This document shows positions 27,743 to 36,623 of a stretch of DNA of 64,000 bases, one piece after another. The position numbers and the translations under genes are program-made. The notes beneath the pieces are model-generated. The model had not been told where the DNA came from. It saw only the letters and a list, made by a program, of their open reading frames with translations, and did no database searches. The stretch spans positions 62,001 through 126,000 of the forward strand of contig DASVLJ010000030.1 in assembly GCA_036384915.1 (NCBI GenBank), written 5' to 3'. This DNA is from PKWO01 sp036384915. GTDB lineage: Bacteria; Pseudomonadota; Gammaproteobacteria; Burkholderiales; Burkholderiaceae_D. The first letter of the stretch is position 1, and each line of letters opens with the position of its first letter.

Positions 27743-28510
27743 ATGAAGATTTTCGTCCGTGTGGCGCTACTGGCCTTGCTCGCCTGTCTCTGCAGCACAG
27801 CTTCCGCCCAGATGTTCAAATGTGCCAAAGGAAACGGCACCTACAATTACCAGCCCACCCCCTGTGATCCCGGCGTCAACGAGCAACTGCTCGACAACAA
27901 GGGCCACAACGTCAAGCCGCAAGCTTCCGCTCCTGCGCCAACAGGCTATCCCGAAGTCGGCGTCACCAGCCCCGACAAACCTCTGGTGAAGCAGTCCGTG
28001 CCTGCGCCGGCCTCCACAGCACCTGCCCCGACTTCTCCCCCTCCCGCCCTTCCGTCCGAATCGACCGCCACGCAGGCTGTCTCGACAGGCGTTGCCGCCG
28101 GTGCGATGGGAGTGTCCTTTATCGTCACGGTCGTATTCACCGTTCTGACCTTCATGATTTTCCTCTTGCCTTTGAAGATCGGCGCGGTATTGCTCAAGAC
28201 CGGCAAGACCGGCTGGTGGGCTTGCCTGATCGCCGGCTTTTTCGGCTCCGCCATCAGCGTAGTCTGCTTCGTCGTGCTGCCGCACAACGGCTTGCGCTTC
28301 TTTTCCATCCTCGTGACCGCGCTGGCATTCATGGTCTTTCTGCAGACCAATTACTGGCGCGCTCTCATCCTCGGCGCGATCGCCTTCGTGTTCTACGTCT
28401 ATATCCCTGAATTTTTCGTCAAGAAATACCAGCATCAACGGGAGTTGCAGCAAATGCAGGCAACGGCATTCGTACCTGCACGGCCGATATGGGTGGCGCA
28501 ATCGGCGTAG
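27743..28510 (+). CDS. DUF4124-like membrane protein
   Basis: A 255-residue protein starting with a signal peptide (FVRVALLALLACLCSTASAQ). The mature N-terminus MFKCAKGNGTYNYQPTPCDP resembles the DUF4124 motif, a small Cys-paired domain (Cys at both ends of this stretch). A Pro/Ala/Ser-rich linker follows (about 60-115), then four hydrophobic segments (about 122-150, 160-185, 188-205 and 208-228) and a short charged tail. It is therefore anchored in the inner membrane with the DUF4124 domain outside. AAGGGGAA precedes the ATG at 27743. A strong terminator follows directly. Function unknown. Confidence 0.7.
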   Translation: MKIFVRVALLALLACLCSTASAQMFKCAKGNGTYNYQPTPCDPGVNEQLLDNKGHNVKPQASAPAPTGYPEVGVTSPDKPLVKQSVPAPASTAPAPTSPPPALPSESTATQAVSTGVAAGAMGVSFIVTVVFTVLTFMIFLLPLKIGAVLLKTGKTGWWACLIAGFFGSAISVVCFVVLPHNGLRFFSILVTALAFMVFLQTNYWRALILGAIAFVFYVYIPEFFVKKYQHQRELQQMQATAFVPARPIWVAQSA

Positions 28511-28515
28511 ATGAA

Positions 28516-28545
28516 AAAACGGCCCTGCGTATTCAGGGCCGTTTT
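28516..28545. terminator. Bidirectional intrinsic terminator
   Basis: A perfect 12-bp stem AAAACGGCCCTG / CAGGGCCGTTTT with a six-base loop. The A-rich left arm and T-rich right arm make it usable on both strands. It separates the convergent DUF4124-like gene and ybiT. Confidence 0.92.
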
Positions 28546-28554
28546 GGTTTCATG

Positions 28555-30156
28555 TCAGGCAATCCCCTGGCTGGCGAGATATTCCTCATACCCGCCGCGG
28601 AAGTCGATCACTTCCCCATCCTTGACTTCCAGCACGCGCGTTGCGAGCGATGAGACGAATTCGCGGTCGTGCGACACGAAGATCAGCGTGCCGGCATACT
28701 TTTCCAGCGCGATGTTGAGCGATTCGATCGACTCCATGTCCATGTGATTGGTCGGTTCGTCCATCAAGAGCACGTTGTGCCGGCCCAGCATCAGTTTGCC
28801 ATACATCATGCGGCCCTTCTCGCCGCCTGAGAGAACCTTGACCGACTTCTTGACGTCGTCGCCCGAGAACAGCAAGCGCCCGAGGATGGAACGCACGGCC
28901 TGGTCGTCATCGCCTTCCTGGGTCCACTTGCCCATCCAGTCGGTCAGGTTGACGTCGGCAGCGAAGTCTTCCGTCGGGTCTTGCGGCATATAGCCGACAT
29001 TGGCGTTTTCGGCCCACTTCACTGTGCCGCCGTCGCCATGCAGCTTGGCGATGTCATCGCCGCCGATGCAGCGCAACAGCGTGGTCTTGCCGGCGCCGTT
29101 GGCGCCGATGATGGCAATCTTCTCGCCGGCTTCGACGGCGATGTCGAAATCCTTGAACAAAGTGCGGTCATAGGCCTTGGACAAACCCTGCACTTCCACC
29201 GCCAGGCGATGCAGCTTCTTTTCGCCGTCGAAACGGATGAAGGGATTGGCGCGGCTCGAAGGCTTGATGTCGTCGAGCTTGATCTTGTCGATCTGCTTGG
29301 CGCGCGACGTGGCCTGGCGCGCCTTGGACTTGTTGGCCGAGAAGCGGCGCACGAATTCCTGCAATTCGGCCACGCGTTCCTTGGCCTTGGCATTGGCAGC
29401 CAGTTGTTGGGCGCGCGCCTGCGACGATGCAAGCATATAGTCGTCGTAGTTGCCGGGATAGATCTTCAGCGTCCCATAGTCCATGTCGGCCATGTGGGTA
29501 CAGACCTGGTTCAGGAAGTGGCGATCGTGCGAGATGATGATCATGGTCGAATTGCGTTCGTTCAAAACGTCTTCGAGCCAGCGGATGGTGTTGATGTCGA
29601 GGTTGTTGGTCGGTTCGTCCAGCAGCAGGATGTCGGGATTGGAGAACAGCGCCTGTGCCAGCAGAACGCGCAGTTTCCAGCCCGGCGCGACATTGCTCAT
29701 CGGTCCCTGATGCTGATCGAGCGCCACGCCCACGCCCAGCAGCAGTTCGCCGGCCCGCGCTTCGGCCGTATAGCCGTCGTATTCGGCAAACTTGGCTTCG
29801 AGGTCGGCCGCTCGCATGTAATCTTCATCGGTCGCTTCGGGGTTGGCATAGATTGCGTCGCGCTCGCTCATGGCGGCCCACATTTCCACGTGGCCCATCA
29901 TGACCACGTCGAGCACGCGCATCTCTTCATAGGCGAACTGGTCCTGGCGCAATTTGCCGAGGCGCTCGTTGACGTCGAGCATGACCGTGCCCGAGCTCGG
30001 CTCGAGGTCGCCGCCCAGGATCTTCATGAACGTGGACTTGCCGCAGCCGTTGGCGCCGATCAGGCCGTAACGGTTGCCTTCGCCGAACTTGACGGAAATG
30101 TTTTCAAACAGCGGCTTGGGGCCGAACTGCATCGTGATGTTTGCGGTGGAAAGCAC
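28555..30156 (-). CDS. ybiT: ABC-F family ATPase YbiT
   Basis: A 533-residue ABC-F protein: two nucleotide-binding domains in one chain with no membrane part, acting on the ribosome as a translation factor. Walker A motifs are GANGCGKST and GANGAGKTT; Walker B motifs are DILLLDEPTNNLD and VLLMDEPTNHMD; the second signature is VLSGGEKGRMMYGKL. The first signature is the YbiT-type MSNVAPGWKLRVLL rather than LSGG. The interdomain linker with FSANKSKARQATSRAKQIDK is the P-site-tRNA-interaction region. The identity to E. coli YbiT in these segments is high, so the orthology is confident. It is not an antibiotic-resistance subtype as far as sequence shows. Confidence 0.93.
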   Translation of the reverse strand: MLSTANITMQFGPKPLFENISVKFGEGNRYGLIGANGCGKSTFMKILGGDLEPSSGTVMLDVNERLGKLRQDQFAYEEMRVLDVVMMGHVEMWAAMSERDAIYANPEATDEDYMRAADLEAKFAEYDGYTAEARAGELLLGVGVALDQHQGPMSNVAPGWKLRVLLAQALFSNPDILLLDEPTNNLDINTIRWLEDVLNERNSTMIIISHDRHFLNQVCTHMADMDYGTLKIYPGNYDDYMLASSQARAQQLAANAKAKERVAELQEFVRRFSANKSKARQATSRAKQIDKIKLDDIKPSSRANPFIRFDGEKKLHRLAVEVQGLSKAYDRTLFKDFDIAVEAGEKIAIIGANGAGKTTLLRCIGGDDIAKLHGDGGTVKWAENANVGYMPQDPTEDFAADVNLTDWMGKWTQEGDDDQAVRSILGRLLFSGDDVKKSVKVLSGGEKGRMMYGKLMLGRHNVLLMDEPTNHMDMESIESLNIALEKYAGTLIFVSHDREFVSSLATRVLEVKDGEVIDFRGGYEEYLASQGIA

Positions 30157-30263
30157 GGGTAAAACCTTCAGATGAGTATGGTTGGCGAAGATCGCCGGTC
30201 AACCCATGATTTTACCATTGCGCGGCGCAGCATTGCCGCTTGAATTTCGCGAAAGAGGGAAAA

Positions 30264-30629
30264 TCAGGTCGTGCGGCCGGCCAGCGCGTCGAGCACAAAG
30301 CGCTTGCAGCGTACCCATGTCGCGGTGACGGCATCCCAGCCCCCCAGAGCGAGCAGGCGATGCAAGAGATGCAACACCAGGTTGGGCATATGGATGCGGA
30401 CCTTGCCCTGGCCGATGGCTTCCACCAGTGCCAAGCCATTGTTGGGCACGATGTAGACCTGGCCCTGGGTCAGCATATGGTCTTCCAGCTCATTATAGGC
30501 AGTGACCCACACCGTGCCGAACATGCACTCGATGCGGTGCCCGCGCGCCTTGGAAAAGCGCAAGGGATGGTTTTCGTGCAACACGAAATCCAGCCAGTTC
30601 CTGCCCGAATTGAGAAGCTTGGGTTCCAT
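30264..30629 (-). CDS. DUF2917 family protein
   Basis: A 121-residue protein with the DUF2917 pattern: LRFSKARGHRIECMFGTVWV, TAYNELEDHMLTQGQVYIVP and a following ALVEAIGQGKVRI segment, a cupin-like small beta domain common in betaproteobacteria. The C-terminal 40 residues are helical. No signal peptide. Function unknown. It is monocistronic as far as spacing shows, with about 105 bases on either side to the flanking genes. Confidence 0.75.
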   Translation of the reverse strand: MEPKLLNSGRNWLDFVLHENHPLRFSKARGHRIECMFGTVWVTAYNELEDHMLTQGQVYIVPNNGLALVEAIGQGKVRIHMPNLVLHLLHRLLALGGWDAVTATWVRCKRFVLDALAGRTT

Positions 30630-30734
30630 GGCGTCATTATTTCATTCTTGATCCGACTTTTACAAGCTTATCGGCAAGGAAATATTTACGGCAGGGTCAG
30701 AAAGCATGAAATCCGGCACCTTTGGCAGGCCGGA

Positions 30735-31655
30735 TCAGGCGCCGATGTACCGGTAATTGCGCATGGACAGTTGCCACCGACCCTCCCTGCCCTGCAGCCG
30801 GGCTTGCGCGCCAACCGCCAGCGTGGCCTTGTGCGCGATATGGCCGAACGGCAGGCCGGCCAGCACGGGCACGTCCAGCCGGCTGCGAATGAAGGCCAGC
30901 ATGGACTCGAAGCCATAGCCGTTGTCGTAGTCCGTCAGGCGATAACCGGAGAAATCGCCCAGCACCACAGCCTTCTGCTTTTGCAGAATGCCCGCATGCA
31001 GCAATTGCAACAGCATGCGTTCAACACGGTAAGGATGTTCGGCTATATCTTCCAGAAACAGGATGCCGTTCTCGAATCGCGGCTGGTATGGCGACCCGAG
31101 CAGATGCGCGATCATCGCCAGGTTGCCGCCCCAGAGCACGCCCGAGACATCCACGGCCGGGTTGCCTTCGGCCTGGCCGCTTACGCTATGCTCGGGCGAA
31201 GTGAGGCAATGCGCAAACTGTTCCATCGTGAAGTCGCTGATCGGGTCGGCCGCGAAATCGGGCAGGATGAATGGGCCGGCAAAACTGGTGGCGCCGGCGC
31301 CAAGCAAGCCCAAGTGTATGGGCGTGAAGTCGCTGTGTCCGACAAACAGCTTGCCCGATGCCGCCATGCGGGCAAAATCGAGCTGGGGCAAGAGGCGGCT
31401 GATGCCGTAGCCGCCGCGTACCGCGAGCACAATCCGCACGTCGGGATTATCTGTCGCTTCCTGCAATTGCCGCAGCCGCGCGGCGTCGCCGGCGCCGAAG
31501 CGTTCCGACCTGGCTTGCGGATCATAGTAGTCGAATACACGAAAACCCAGTGCCTTCAGCTTGCCGATGCCGCGCTCGTAGGCGGTTTGGTCGGGCGCAT
31601 AGCCGGAAGGAGCGATTACGGCAACACCCACGTCCTTAAAAGCCGATTCAGGCAT
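30735..31655 (-). CDS. ldcA: Muramoyltetrapeptide (LD-) carboxypeptidase
   Basis: Removes the terminal D-Ala from muropeptide tetrapeptides during peptidoglycan recycling (S66 family). The 306-residue protein shows VGVAVIAPSGYAPD at the N-terminus, VLAVRGGYGISRLLPQLD, the nucleophile Ser in FVGHSDFTPIHLGL, the catalytic Glu in ILFLEDIAEHPYRVERM and the His in GLPFGHIAHKATLAVG. No signal peptide, as expected for the cytoplasmic enzyme. The start at 31655 overlaps the end of the upstream hydrolase gene by eight bases; an in-frame start at 31694 would lie well inside that gene. The two genes are probably cotranscribed. Confidence 0.9.
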   Translation of the reverse strand: MPESAFKDVGVAVIAPSGYAPDQTAYERGIGKLKALGFRVFDYYDPQARSERFGAGDAARLRQLQEATDNPDVRIVLAVRGGYGISRLLPQLDFARMAASGKLFVGHSDFTPIHLGLLGAGATSFAGPFILPDFAADPISDFTMEQFAHCLTSPEHSVSGQAEGNPAVDVSGVLWGGNLAMIAHLLGSPYQPRFENGILFLEDIAEHPYRVERMLLQLLHAGILQKQKAVVLGDFSGYRLTDYDNGYGFESMLAFIRSRLDVPVLAGLPFGHIAHKATLAVGAQARLQGREGRWQLSMRNYRYIGA

Positions 31656-32559
31656 ATTCCATCTCCGGCACGCGTTGCTCGATGCAATGCGCACTGATCA
31701 TGTGTACCAAGGTAGCGTTCAGACTTGGGGGGAAATCGTGCCCCATGCCTTCGATTTCGCGCAGTATGGCGCCGGGCACCAGGCTTGCCACATCGCGTCC
31801 GCCGGCAATGGGTACCAAGGGATCGCTCGTGCCATGGATCACCAGCGTACGGATGCGCAAACCCTTGAGCAATTCGACGCGATCGCCCGAGGCGGCAATC
31901 GCCGTCAGCTGGCGCAATACGCCGGCCGGGTTGACGTTGCGCTTGATGCTGGCCAGGATGCGTGCGCGCAGCTCCGCATCCGGCGTGGGAAAGCGGGGGC
32001 TGCCGATAATGCGGAAGGTATTCGACAGATGGCGGACCACGCTTTCCAGGTCGTTCGGCGTGGCCGGGCGCGACATGATCGCGCGCCGGGCTTCCGGTGT
32101 CGGCCCGGGCAAGCCGCGCCGGCCCGAGGTCGACATGATCGAGGTCAGGCTCAATGCGCGGTTCGGGTATTTGGCTGCCACGATTTGCGCGATCATGCCG
32201 CCCATCGAGGCGCCGACAATATGCGCCTTGCGCACATTCACCGCATCGAGCACCGCCATGGCGTCGGCCGCCATATCGTCCAGCTTGTAGCCGGCCGACA
32301 GCGGCAAATGCAGGATGGTCTTGATATAGGACAGCAGCAGGCTGGGCTTGCCCAGGTGCGCCATCTTGGTGGACAGGCCGGCATCGCGGTTGTCGAAGCG
32401 CACGACGTAAAAGCCCTTGTCAACCAAGCCCCGGCAAAAGATTTCGGGCCAGGACGTCAATTGCATGCCCAAGCCCATGATCAATAGGATCGCCGGGTCA
32501 GCCGGGTTGCCCAGCGTCTCGTAGGTGAGCGAAACGTCCTTGTTTTGCGCGATGGGCAT
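31648..32559 (-). CDS. Alpha/beta hydrolase
   Basis: A 303-residue cytoplasmic alpha/beta hydrolase. Core motifs are LLIMGLGMQLTSWP (oxyanion region), VRFDNRDAGLSTKM, the nucleophile elbow IVGASMGGMIAQIVA (Ser in GASMGG), Asp in VIHGTSDPLVPIAGG and His in IEGMGHDFPPSL. This arrangement, with FDNRDAGLS after strand 4, is common in esterases of the proline-iminopeptidase/aclacinomycin-methylesterase-like group. The substrate is not predictable. The 3' end overlaps ldcA by eight bases. Confidence 0.85.
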   Translation of the reverse strand: MPIAQNKDVSLTYETLGNPADPAILLIMGLGMQLTSWPEIFCRGLVDKGFYVVRFDNRDAGLSTKMAHLGKPSLLLSYIKTILHLPLSAGYKLDDMAADAMAVLDAVNVRKAHIVGASMGGMIAQIVAAKYPNRALSLTSIMSTSGRRGLPGPTPEARRAIMSRPATPNDLESVVRHLSNTFRIIGSPRFPTPDAELRARILASIKRNVNPAGVLRQLTAIAASGDRVELLKGLRIRTLVIHGTSDPLVPIAGGRDVASLVPGAILREIEGMGHDFPPSLNATLVHMISAHCIEQRVPEMEYA

Positions 32560-32603
32560 GCGGCTCAGCCGGATATCTCGGTTGAATGGCTCAGTTGGGT
32601 AAC

Positions 32604-33572
32604 TCAGTCAGGTAAATTAACGGCTAGGCCTTCAGGCAGTCCCAGCATCAGGTTCAGGTTCTGCACCGCCGCACCGGAAGCGCCCTTGCCGAGGTTGTCG
32701 AGCCGCGCAATGATGACCGACTGGCCATAGTCGTCGGAACCGAACACGAAGATGTCGAGGTTGTTGCTGCCATTGAGCACTTCCGGTTCCAGATAGGGTG
32801 CGGTATCGGCTTCGAGTTCGTTGTAAGGCTGGACGTGCACGAAGGCCTCACCCTCGTAGCGCCGGGCCAGGATGGCGTGCACGTCTTGCGGCGTCACCTT
32901 CTTGTTCAGGGCCGCATGATCGAGCGTGGTGTAGACCAACATGCCTTGCCTGAACTTGCCCACGCCGGGCAGGAACACCGGGCGCCGCTCCAGCCTGCCC
33001 CAGTGCTGCATTTCGGGGATGTGCTTGTGTTTGAACTCAAGGCCGTACAGCGCAAAGCCCGATGCCGGGCGTTCGCCGGCCTCTTCATACTTGGCGATCA
33101 GCTTGTTGCCGCCGCCGCTATAGCCGGAAATGCCCGTGATCGAGATGGTGGCTTTCGGATCCAATACCTGCTCGTCGCTCAAGGGGCGCAGCAGCACGGC
33201 GCCGCCCGTTGCATAGCAACCCGGGTTGGAGACGTTCTTCGCCTTGCGGATCAGGTCGCGCTGGCCCGGGGCCAGTTCGGGCAGGCCGTAGACCCAATCG
33301 GGATGCACGCGGTGGGCCGAGCTGGGGTCGAGCAAACGGCAACCCATGCCTTTGGCCAACTCGGCGGTCTCATTCGCCGCTTCGTCGGGCAGGCACAGAA
33401 TGACCACGTCGACCGAGGCCATCAGCTTGTTCTTTTCCGCCACGTCCTTGCGCAATTCGGGCGCGATCGACACCAGCTCTATGCTGTCGTGGCCGGCCAG
33501 ACGCTGACGGATCTGCAAGCCCGTGGTGCCGGCTTCGCCGTCGATGAATACCCTATGTTTCTTAGTCGTCAT
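32604..33572 (-). CDS. argC: N-acetyl-gamma-glutamyl-phosphate reductase, type 2
   Basis: NADPH-dependent reduction of N-acetylglutamyl phosphate in arginine synthesis. The 322-residue length and the N-terminus HRVFIDGEAGTTGLQIRQRL match the shorter type 2 ArgC rather than the usual 340-350-residue enzyme. The catalytic Cys lies in VSNPGCYATGGAVLLRPL, preceded by LLDPSSAHRVHPDWVYGLPE. ISGYSGGGNKLI and HIPEMQHWG follow. The start at 33572 puts GTTGLQ at the usual place, with GGAA about nine bases upstream; in-frame MTELILELG further upstream is probably leader. No other arg gene is nearby. Confidence 0.93.
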   Translation of the reverse strand: MTTKKHRVFIDGEAGTTGLQIRQRLAGHDSIELVSIAPELRKDVAEKNKLMASVDVVILCLPDEAANETAELAKGMGCRLLDPSSAHRVHPDWVYGLPELAPGQRDLIRKAKNVSNPGCYATGGAVLLRPLSDEQVLDPKATISITGISGYSGGGNKLIAKYEEAGERPASGFALYGLEFKHKHIPEMQHWGRLERRPVFLPGVGKFRQGMLVYTTLDHAALNKKVTPQDVHAILARRYEGEAFVHVQPYNELEADTAPYLEPEVLNGSNNLDIFVFGSDDYGQSVIIARLDNLGKGASGAAVQNLNLMLGLPEGLAVNLPD

Positions 33573-33641
33573 GCCCAGTTCCAGTATTAGTTCAGTCAAG
33601 CATCAAGTTGGCGGCATTATGCAGCAAAAACCGCCGGCACG

Positions 33642-34859
33642 TCAGCTTGCCAGGGCCAACCGCAGCGACAAGGCGATGCCCTTGGCCGCTTCGGTGATTT
33701 CAGTCAGCGAAGGAAAGCTCGGTGCGATGCGGATATGGCAGTCGTTCGGGTCTTTGCCATAAGGGAAGGCCGCCCCTGCCCCAGTCAAGGTGATGCCGGC
33801 TTCGCGCGCCAGGTGCACCGTGCGCTTGGCCGCGCCCGGCGGCGTGACCAGATCGATGAAATAACCGCCCTTGGGATGGGTCCAGCTCACGCCCTCGAGG
33901 TCGCCAAGATAGCGCTGGAATTGCGCATGCACAGCATCGAACTTGGGCTTGAGCAGTTGGCGGTGCGCTTCCATCAGACTCTCCACGTGGGCCTTATCCT
34001 TCAGATAGCGCACGTGGCGCAACTGGTTGACCTTGTCCGGCCCGATGCTGCGCACCGAGACATGGCTTTGCCACCAATGCACGTTGGCCGGGGAGGCCGC
34101 CATGGCCGCAAGACCGGAGCCGGCGAAGGTGATTTTGGAGGTCGAGGCGAACACGAAGGCGCGGTCGGCATGGCCCGCCTTGGCGCAAGCATCGAGTATG
34201 TTCTCCACGGCGATCTTGTCCTCGCCGAGATGATGGAAGCGATAGGCGTCGTCCCACATCAGGCGGAAATCGGAGGCAGCCGTCGGCATTGCCGCCAGAC
34301 GCTCCACAGTCTTGTCGTCGTAGACAGCGCCGCCGGGGTTGCTGTACTTGGGCACGCACCACATGCCCTTGATACTCGCGTCCGCGGCAACCTGCTTTTC
34401 CACAAGATCCATGTCCGGGCCATGCTCGCTCATGGGCACGTTGATCATCCTGATGCCGAGCGCTTCGCAGATCGAGAAATGACGGTCGTAGCCCGGCACC
34501 GGGCACAGGAAACTGACCGGCGCCTGGCTGCTCCAGGAGGGATGGTCGTGCATGCCGTACAGCATGCCGAAGGCGATGACATCGTGCATCAAGGCCAGGC
34601 TGGCGCTGCCATCGACCACGACTTGCGCCGCAGGCACGTCGAGCAGGGTGCCGAACAGGCTGCGCGCCTCGGGCAGGCCGACTGCGCCGCCATAATTGCG
34701 CGTATCGGTGCCGTCATGGGCCTTGTAGCCGTCCATGGCGCCCAGCAAGGCATTGGACAGGTCAAGCTGCTCAGGGGAAGGCTTGCCGCGCGACATGTCG
34801 AGTATCAAGCCCTGCTTCTTGAATTCATCGTATTGCGCTTGCGCTTCTGCGTGTGTCAT
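33642..34859 (-). CDS. Class I PLP-dependent aminotransferase, aspartate-aminotransferase-like
   Basis: A 405-residue fold-type I aminotransferase. The PLP Lys is in VFASTSKITFAGSGLAAM, preceded by LMWDDAYRFHHLGE and MWCVPKYSNPGGAVYDDKTV, with RNYGGAVGLPEARSLFG near the N-terminus. The C-terminal HIRIAPSFPSLTEI carries the substrate-carboxylate Arg. This set fits the subgroup of bacterial aspartate aminotransferases that is distinct from AspC. The exact amino acid donor cannot be deduced. It follows the tadA gene by 77 bases in the same direction and may be separately transcribed. Confidence 0.85.
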   Translation of the reverse strand: MTHAEAQAQYDEFKKQGLILDMSRGKPSPEQLDLSNALLGAMDGYKAHDGTDTRNYGGAVGLPEARSLFGTLLDVPAAQVVVDGSASLALMHDVIAFGMLYGMHDHPSWSSQAPVSFLCPVPGYDRHFSICEALGIRMINVPMSEHGPDMDLVEKQVAADASIKGMWCVPKYSNPGGAVYDDKTVERLAAMPTAASDFRLMWDDAYRFHHLGEDKIAVENILDACAKAGHADRAFVFASTSKITFAGSGLAAMAASPANVHWWQSHVSVRSIGPDKVNQLRHVRYLKDKAHVESLMEAHRQLLKPKFDAVHAQFQRYLGDLEGVSWTHPKGGYFIDLVTPPGAAKRTVHLAREAGITLTGAGAAFPYGKDPNDCHIRIAPSFPSLTEITEAAKGIALSLRLALAS

Positions 34860-34936
34860 GGCTATCCCCCGTAGTCAAGATGGCATGACGATATTGTAGC
34901 TGTTGCGGCGCAATACCGCCTGGCCTCGCTCGCCTT

Positions 34937-35440
34937 TTATTCGTCGGCCGGCAGCATCTGCATGGCCGGCATGTCGGGCGTCTTCCTGCCGTTGGCGCGG
35001 CGCGCGGCAAAGAATTCCTTGAGCACGGAAGCCGCATCCTCGGCCAGCACGCCGCCGACGACTTCGGTGTGATGATTGAGCTTTTCCTGGGCGAATAAGT
35101 CGACCACGGAGCCGCAGGCGCCCGTCTTGGGGTCGGGCGCGCCGTACACTACGCGTGCCAGCCGCGCATGCATCATCGCGCCCGCGCACATGGCACAGGG
35201 TTCGAGGCTGACGTAGAGTTCGCAGCCCGGCAGACGGTAGTTGCCCAGCAGTTCGGCACCGGCACGCAGGGCCATGATCTCGGCGTGTGCCGTCGGATCA
35301 TGCGTGCCGATGGGCTGGTTGAAACCCGTCGCGATCACGACGCCATCCTTTACCAGCACCGCGCCGACCGGCACTTCGCCGAGCGCCCAGGCGTTGTGGG
35401 CCTGGTCGATCGCTTGGCGCATGTAGACGCTGTCGTCCAT
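34937..35440 (-). CDS. tadA: tRNA-specific adenosine deaminase
   Basis: Deaminates A34 to inosine in tRNA-Arg(ACG). The 167-residue protein has the zinc site His-Ala-Glu in PTAHAEIMALRAG and the Cys pair in SLEPCAMCAGAMMHARL, with VVYGAPDPKTGACGSVVDLF and the C-terminal ASVLKEFFAARR helix, the TadA features. It lies 11 bases after queD in a queE-queD-tadA unit; all three products act on, or make a base for, tRNA position 34. Confidence 0.95.
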   Translation of the reverse strand: MDDSVYMRQAIDQAHNAWALGEVPVGAVLVKDGVVIATGFNQPIGTHDPTAHAEIMALRAGAELLGNYRLPGCELYVSLEPCAMCAGAMMHARLARVVYGAPDPKTGACGSVVDLFAQEKLNHHTEVVGGVLAEDAASVLKEFFAARRANGRKTPDMPAMQMLPADE

Positions 35441-35451
35441 CGGCCCGCCGC

Positions 35452-35895
35452 TTACCCGTTTATCTCGGCCCAGCAGTTGGGCGTTTCAAACAGCTTGATC
35501 CTGGTCAGGGACAGGCCGGTCGAATACCTGTCGCGATACACCGGCTTCAGGATGTCAAAAGCGATCCTGGCCAGGTTTTCCACCGTCGGCACACGGCTCA
35601 GCACCACGGTCTTGTGGTTGGGCAGGCTATTGAGAAAGTCTTTGACCTGCGCGTCCTTTTCGTAAACCAGGAAGGCGTGATCCCAAATATCGACCAGGTT
35701 CTCGCGCGCCAGGTTCTTGACGTCGGAAAAATCCATGATCATGCCATTGTCGGCCTGGCCATCATGGTCGACCACCTGCCCGGTCAGCGTGATCTCGAGC
35801 ACGTAGCGGTGCCCATGCAGATTGCGGCACTGGCTGTTGTGGTCCGGGATGCGGTGGCCGGCATCGAATTCGAGTTTGCGGGTGATCGTCAGCAT
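35452..35895 (-). CDS. queD: 6-carboxytetrahydropterin synthase
   Basis: Converts dihydroneopterin triphosphate to 6-carboxytetrahydropterin for queuosine. The 147-residue protein shows the zinc His residues in FDAGHRIPDH and NLHGHRYVLEITLTG, the catalytic Cys in SQCRNLHGH, MIMDFSDVKNLARENLVDIW with Asp-His following, VPTVENLARI and a late IKLFETPNCWAEI with the substrate Glu. The start overlaps the queE stop by one base (TAATG). QueE, its pathway successor, is encoded immediately upstream. Confidence 0.95.
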   Translation of the reverse strand: MLTITRKLEFDAGHRIPDHNSQCRNLHGHRYVLEITLTGQVVDHDGQADNGMIMDFSDVKNLARENLVDIWDHAFLVYEKDAQVKDFLNSLPNHKTVVLSRVPTVENLARIAFDILKPVYRDRYSTGLSLTRIKLFETPNCWAEING

Positions 35896-36527
35896 TACGG
35901 AATATTCAAGTATTTATGCGTTTGCAGGCTCAAGCGCCATTTCGGGTTGCGCTTGCACGTTTCGATGGCCAGCCTGGTATTGCGTTCGGCCGCCGGTCCA
36001 TCCATGGGCTGCAGGAAGAAATTGGTGAAGTCCAGCTTCTCGTAGGCAGCCAGATCCTGCCCTGGCTGCGGAACGACAACCTTGAGCTCGCTCCCCTTCT
36101 TCACCACGAGGTGCGAACCCATCTTGGGGCTGACACAAATCCAGTCCACGCCTTCAGGCACAGGCAGCGTGCCATTGGTCTCGATGGCGATCTCGAAACC
36201 GCGCGCATGCATGCTCGCGATCAGCGCCGCATCGAGTTGCAGCAAAGGCTCGCCGCCGGTAAAGACCACGTATTTGCTCGCAGTATACGCCTCGGGCCAG
36301 AGCTTGTTGATCGTTTCCGCCAGATACTCGCTATCGGCAAACTTGCCGCCGCCCTCGCCATTGGTGCCGACGAAATCGGTGTCGCAGAATTGGCAAACAG
36401 CCGTCGCACGGTCCTCTTCGCGCCCGCTCCACAGGTTGCAGCCGGCGAAGCGGCAAAATACCGCTGGCCGCCCGGCCTGGGCGCCCTCGCCTTGCAAGGT
36501 GTAGAAAATCTCTTTGACGCTGTACAT
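35895..36527 (-). CDS. queE: 7-carboxy-7-deazaguanine synthase (radical SAM)
   Basis: Radical SAM ring contraction of 6-carboxytetrahydropterin to 7-carboxy-7-deazaguanine. The 210-residue protein begins MYSVKEIFYTLQGEGAQAGR. The [4Fe-4S] ligands are spaced Cys-X14-Cys-X2-Cys (GCNLWSG...VCQFCDTDF), the variant known from the Burkholderia multivorans enzyme rather than CX3CX2C. KYVVFTGGEPLLQLD and AIETNGTLPVPEGVDWICVS follow. The start at 36527 fits the family N-terminus; an in-frame ATG at 36608 adds unrelated residues. QueC is not in this window. Confidence 0.95.
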   Translation of the reverse strand: MYSVKEIFYTLQGEGAQAGRPAVFCRFAGCNLWSGREEDRATAVCQFCDTDFVGTNGEGGGKFADSEYLAETINKLWPEAYTASKYVVFTGGEPLLQLDAALIASMHARGFEIAIETNGTLPVPEGVDWICVSPKMGSHLVVKKGSELKVVVPQPGQDLAAYEKLDFTNFFLQPMDGPAAERNTRLAIETCKRNPKWRLSLQTHKYLNIP

Positions 36528-36623
36528 GCCGCGGCCCCCGCGCGTCGGCTTTGGCGACTGCGCATCGAAAAACCCATTATTATACATTGACTTAGCATCG
36601 GCAACCAAGTCGGCATCGGCACG

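Noticed and set aside
28981..30162. A 393-codon plus-strand frame opposite ybiT
   Set aside because: Composition is that of an antisense shadow (His/Val/Gly/Arg-rich); ybiT is unmistakable.
30240..31697. A 485-codon plus-strand frame opposite the DUF2917 gene and ldcA
   Set aside because: It spans two real genes and their spacer and encodes no recognisable motif.
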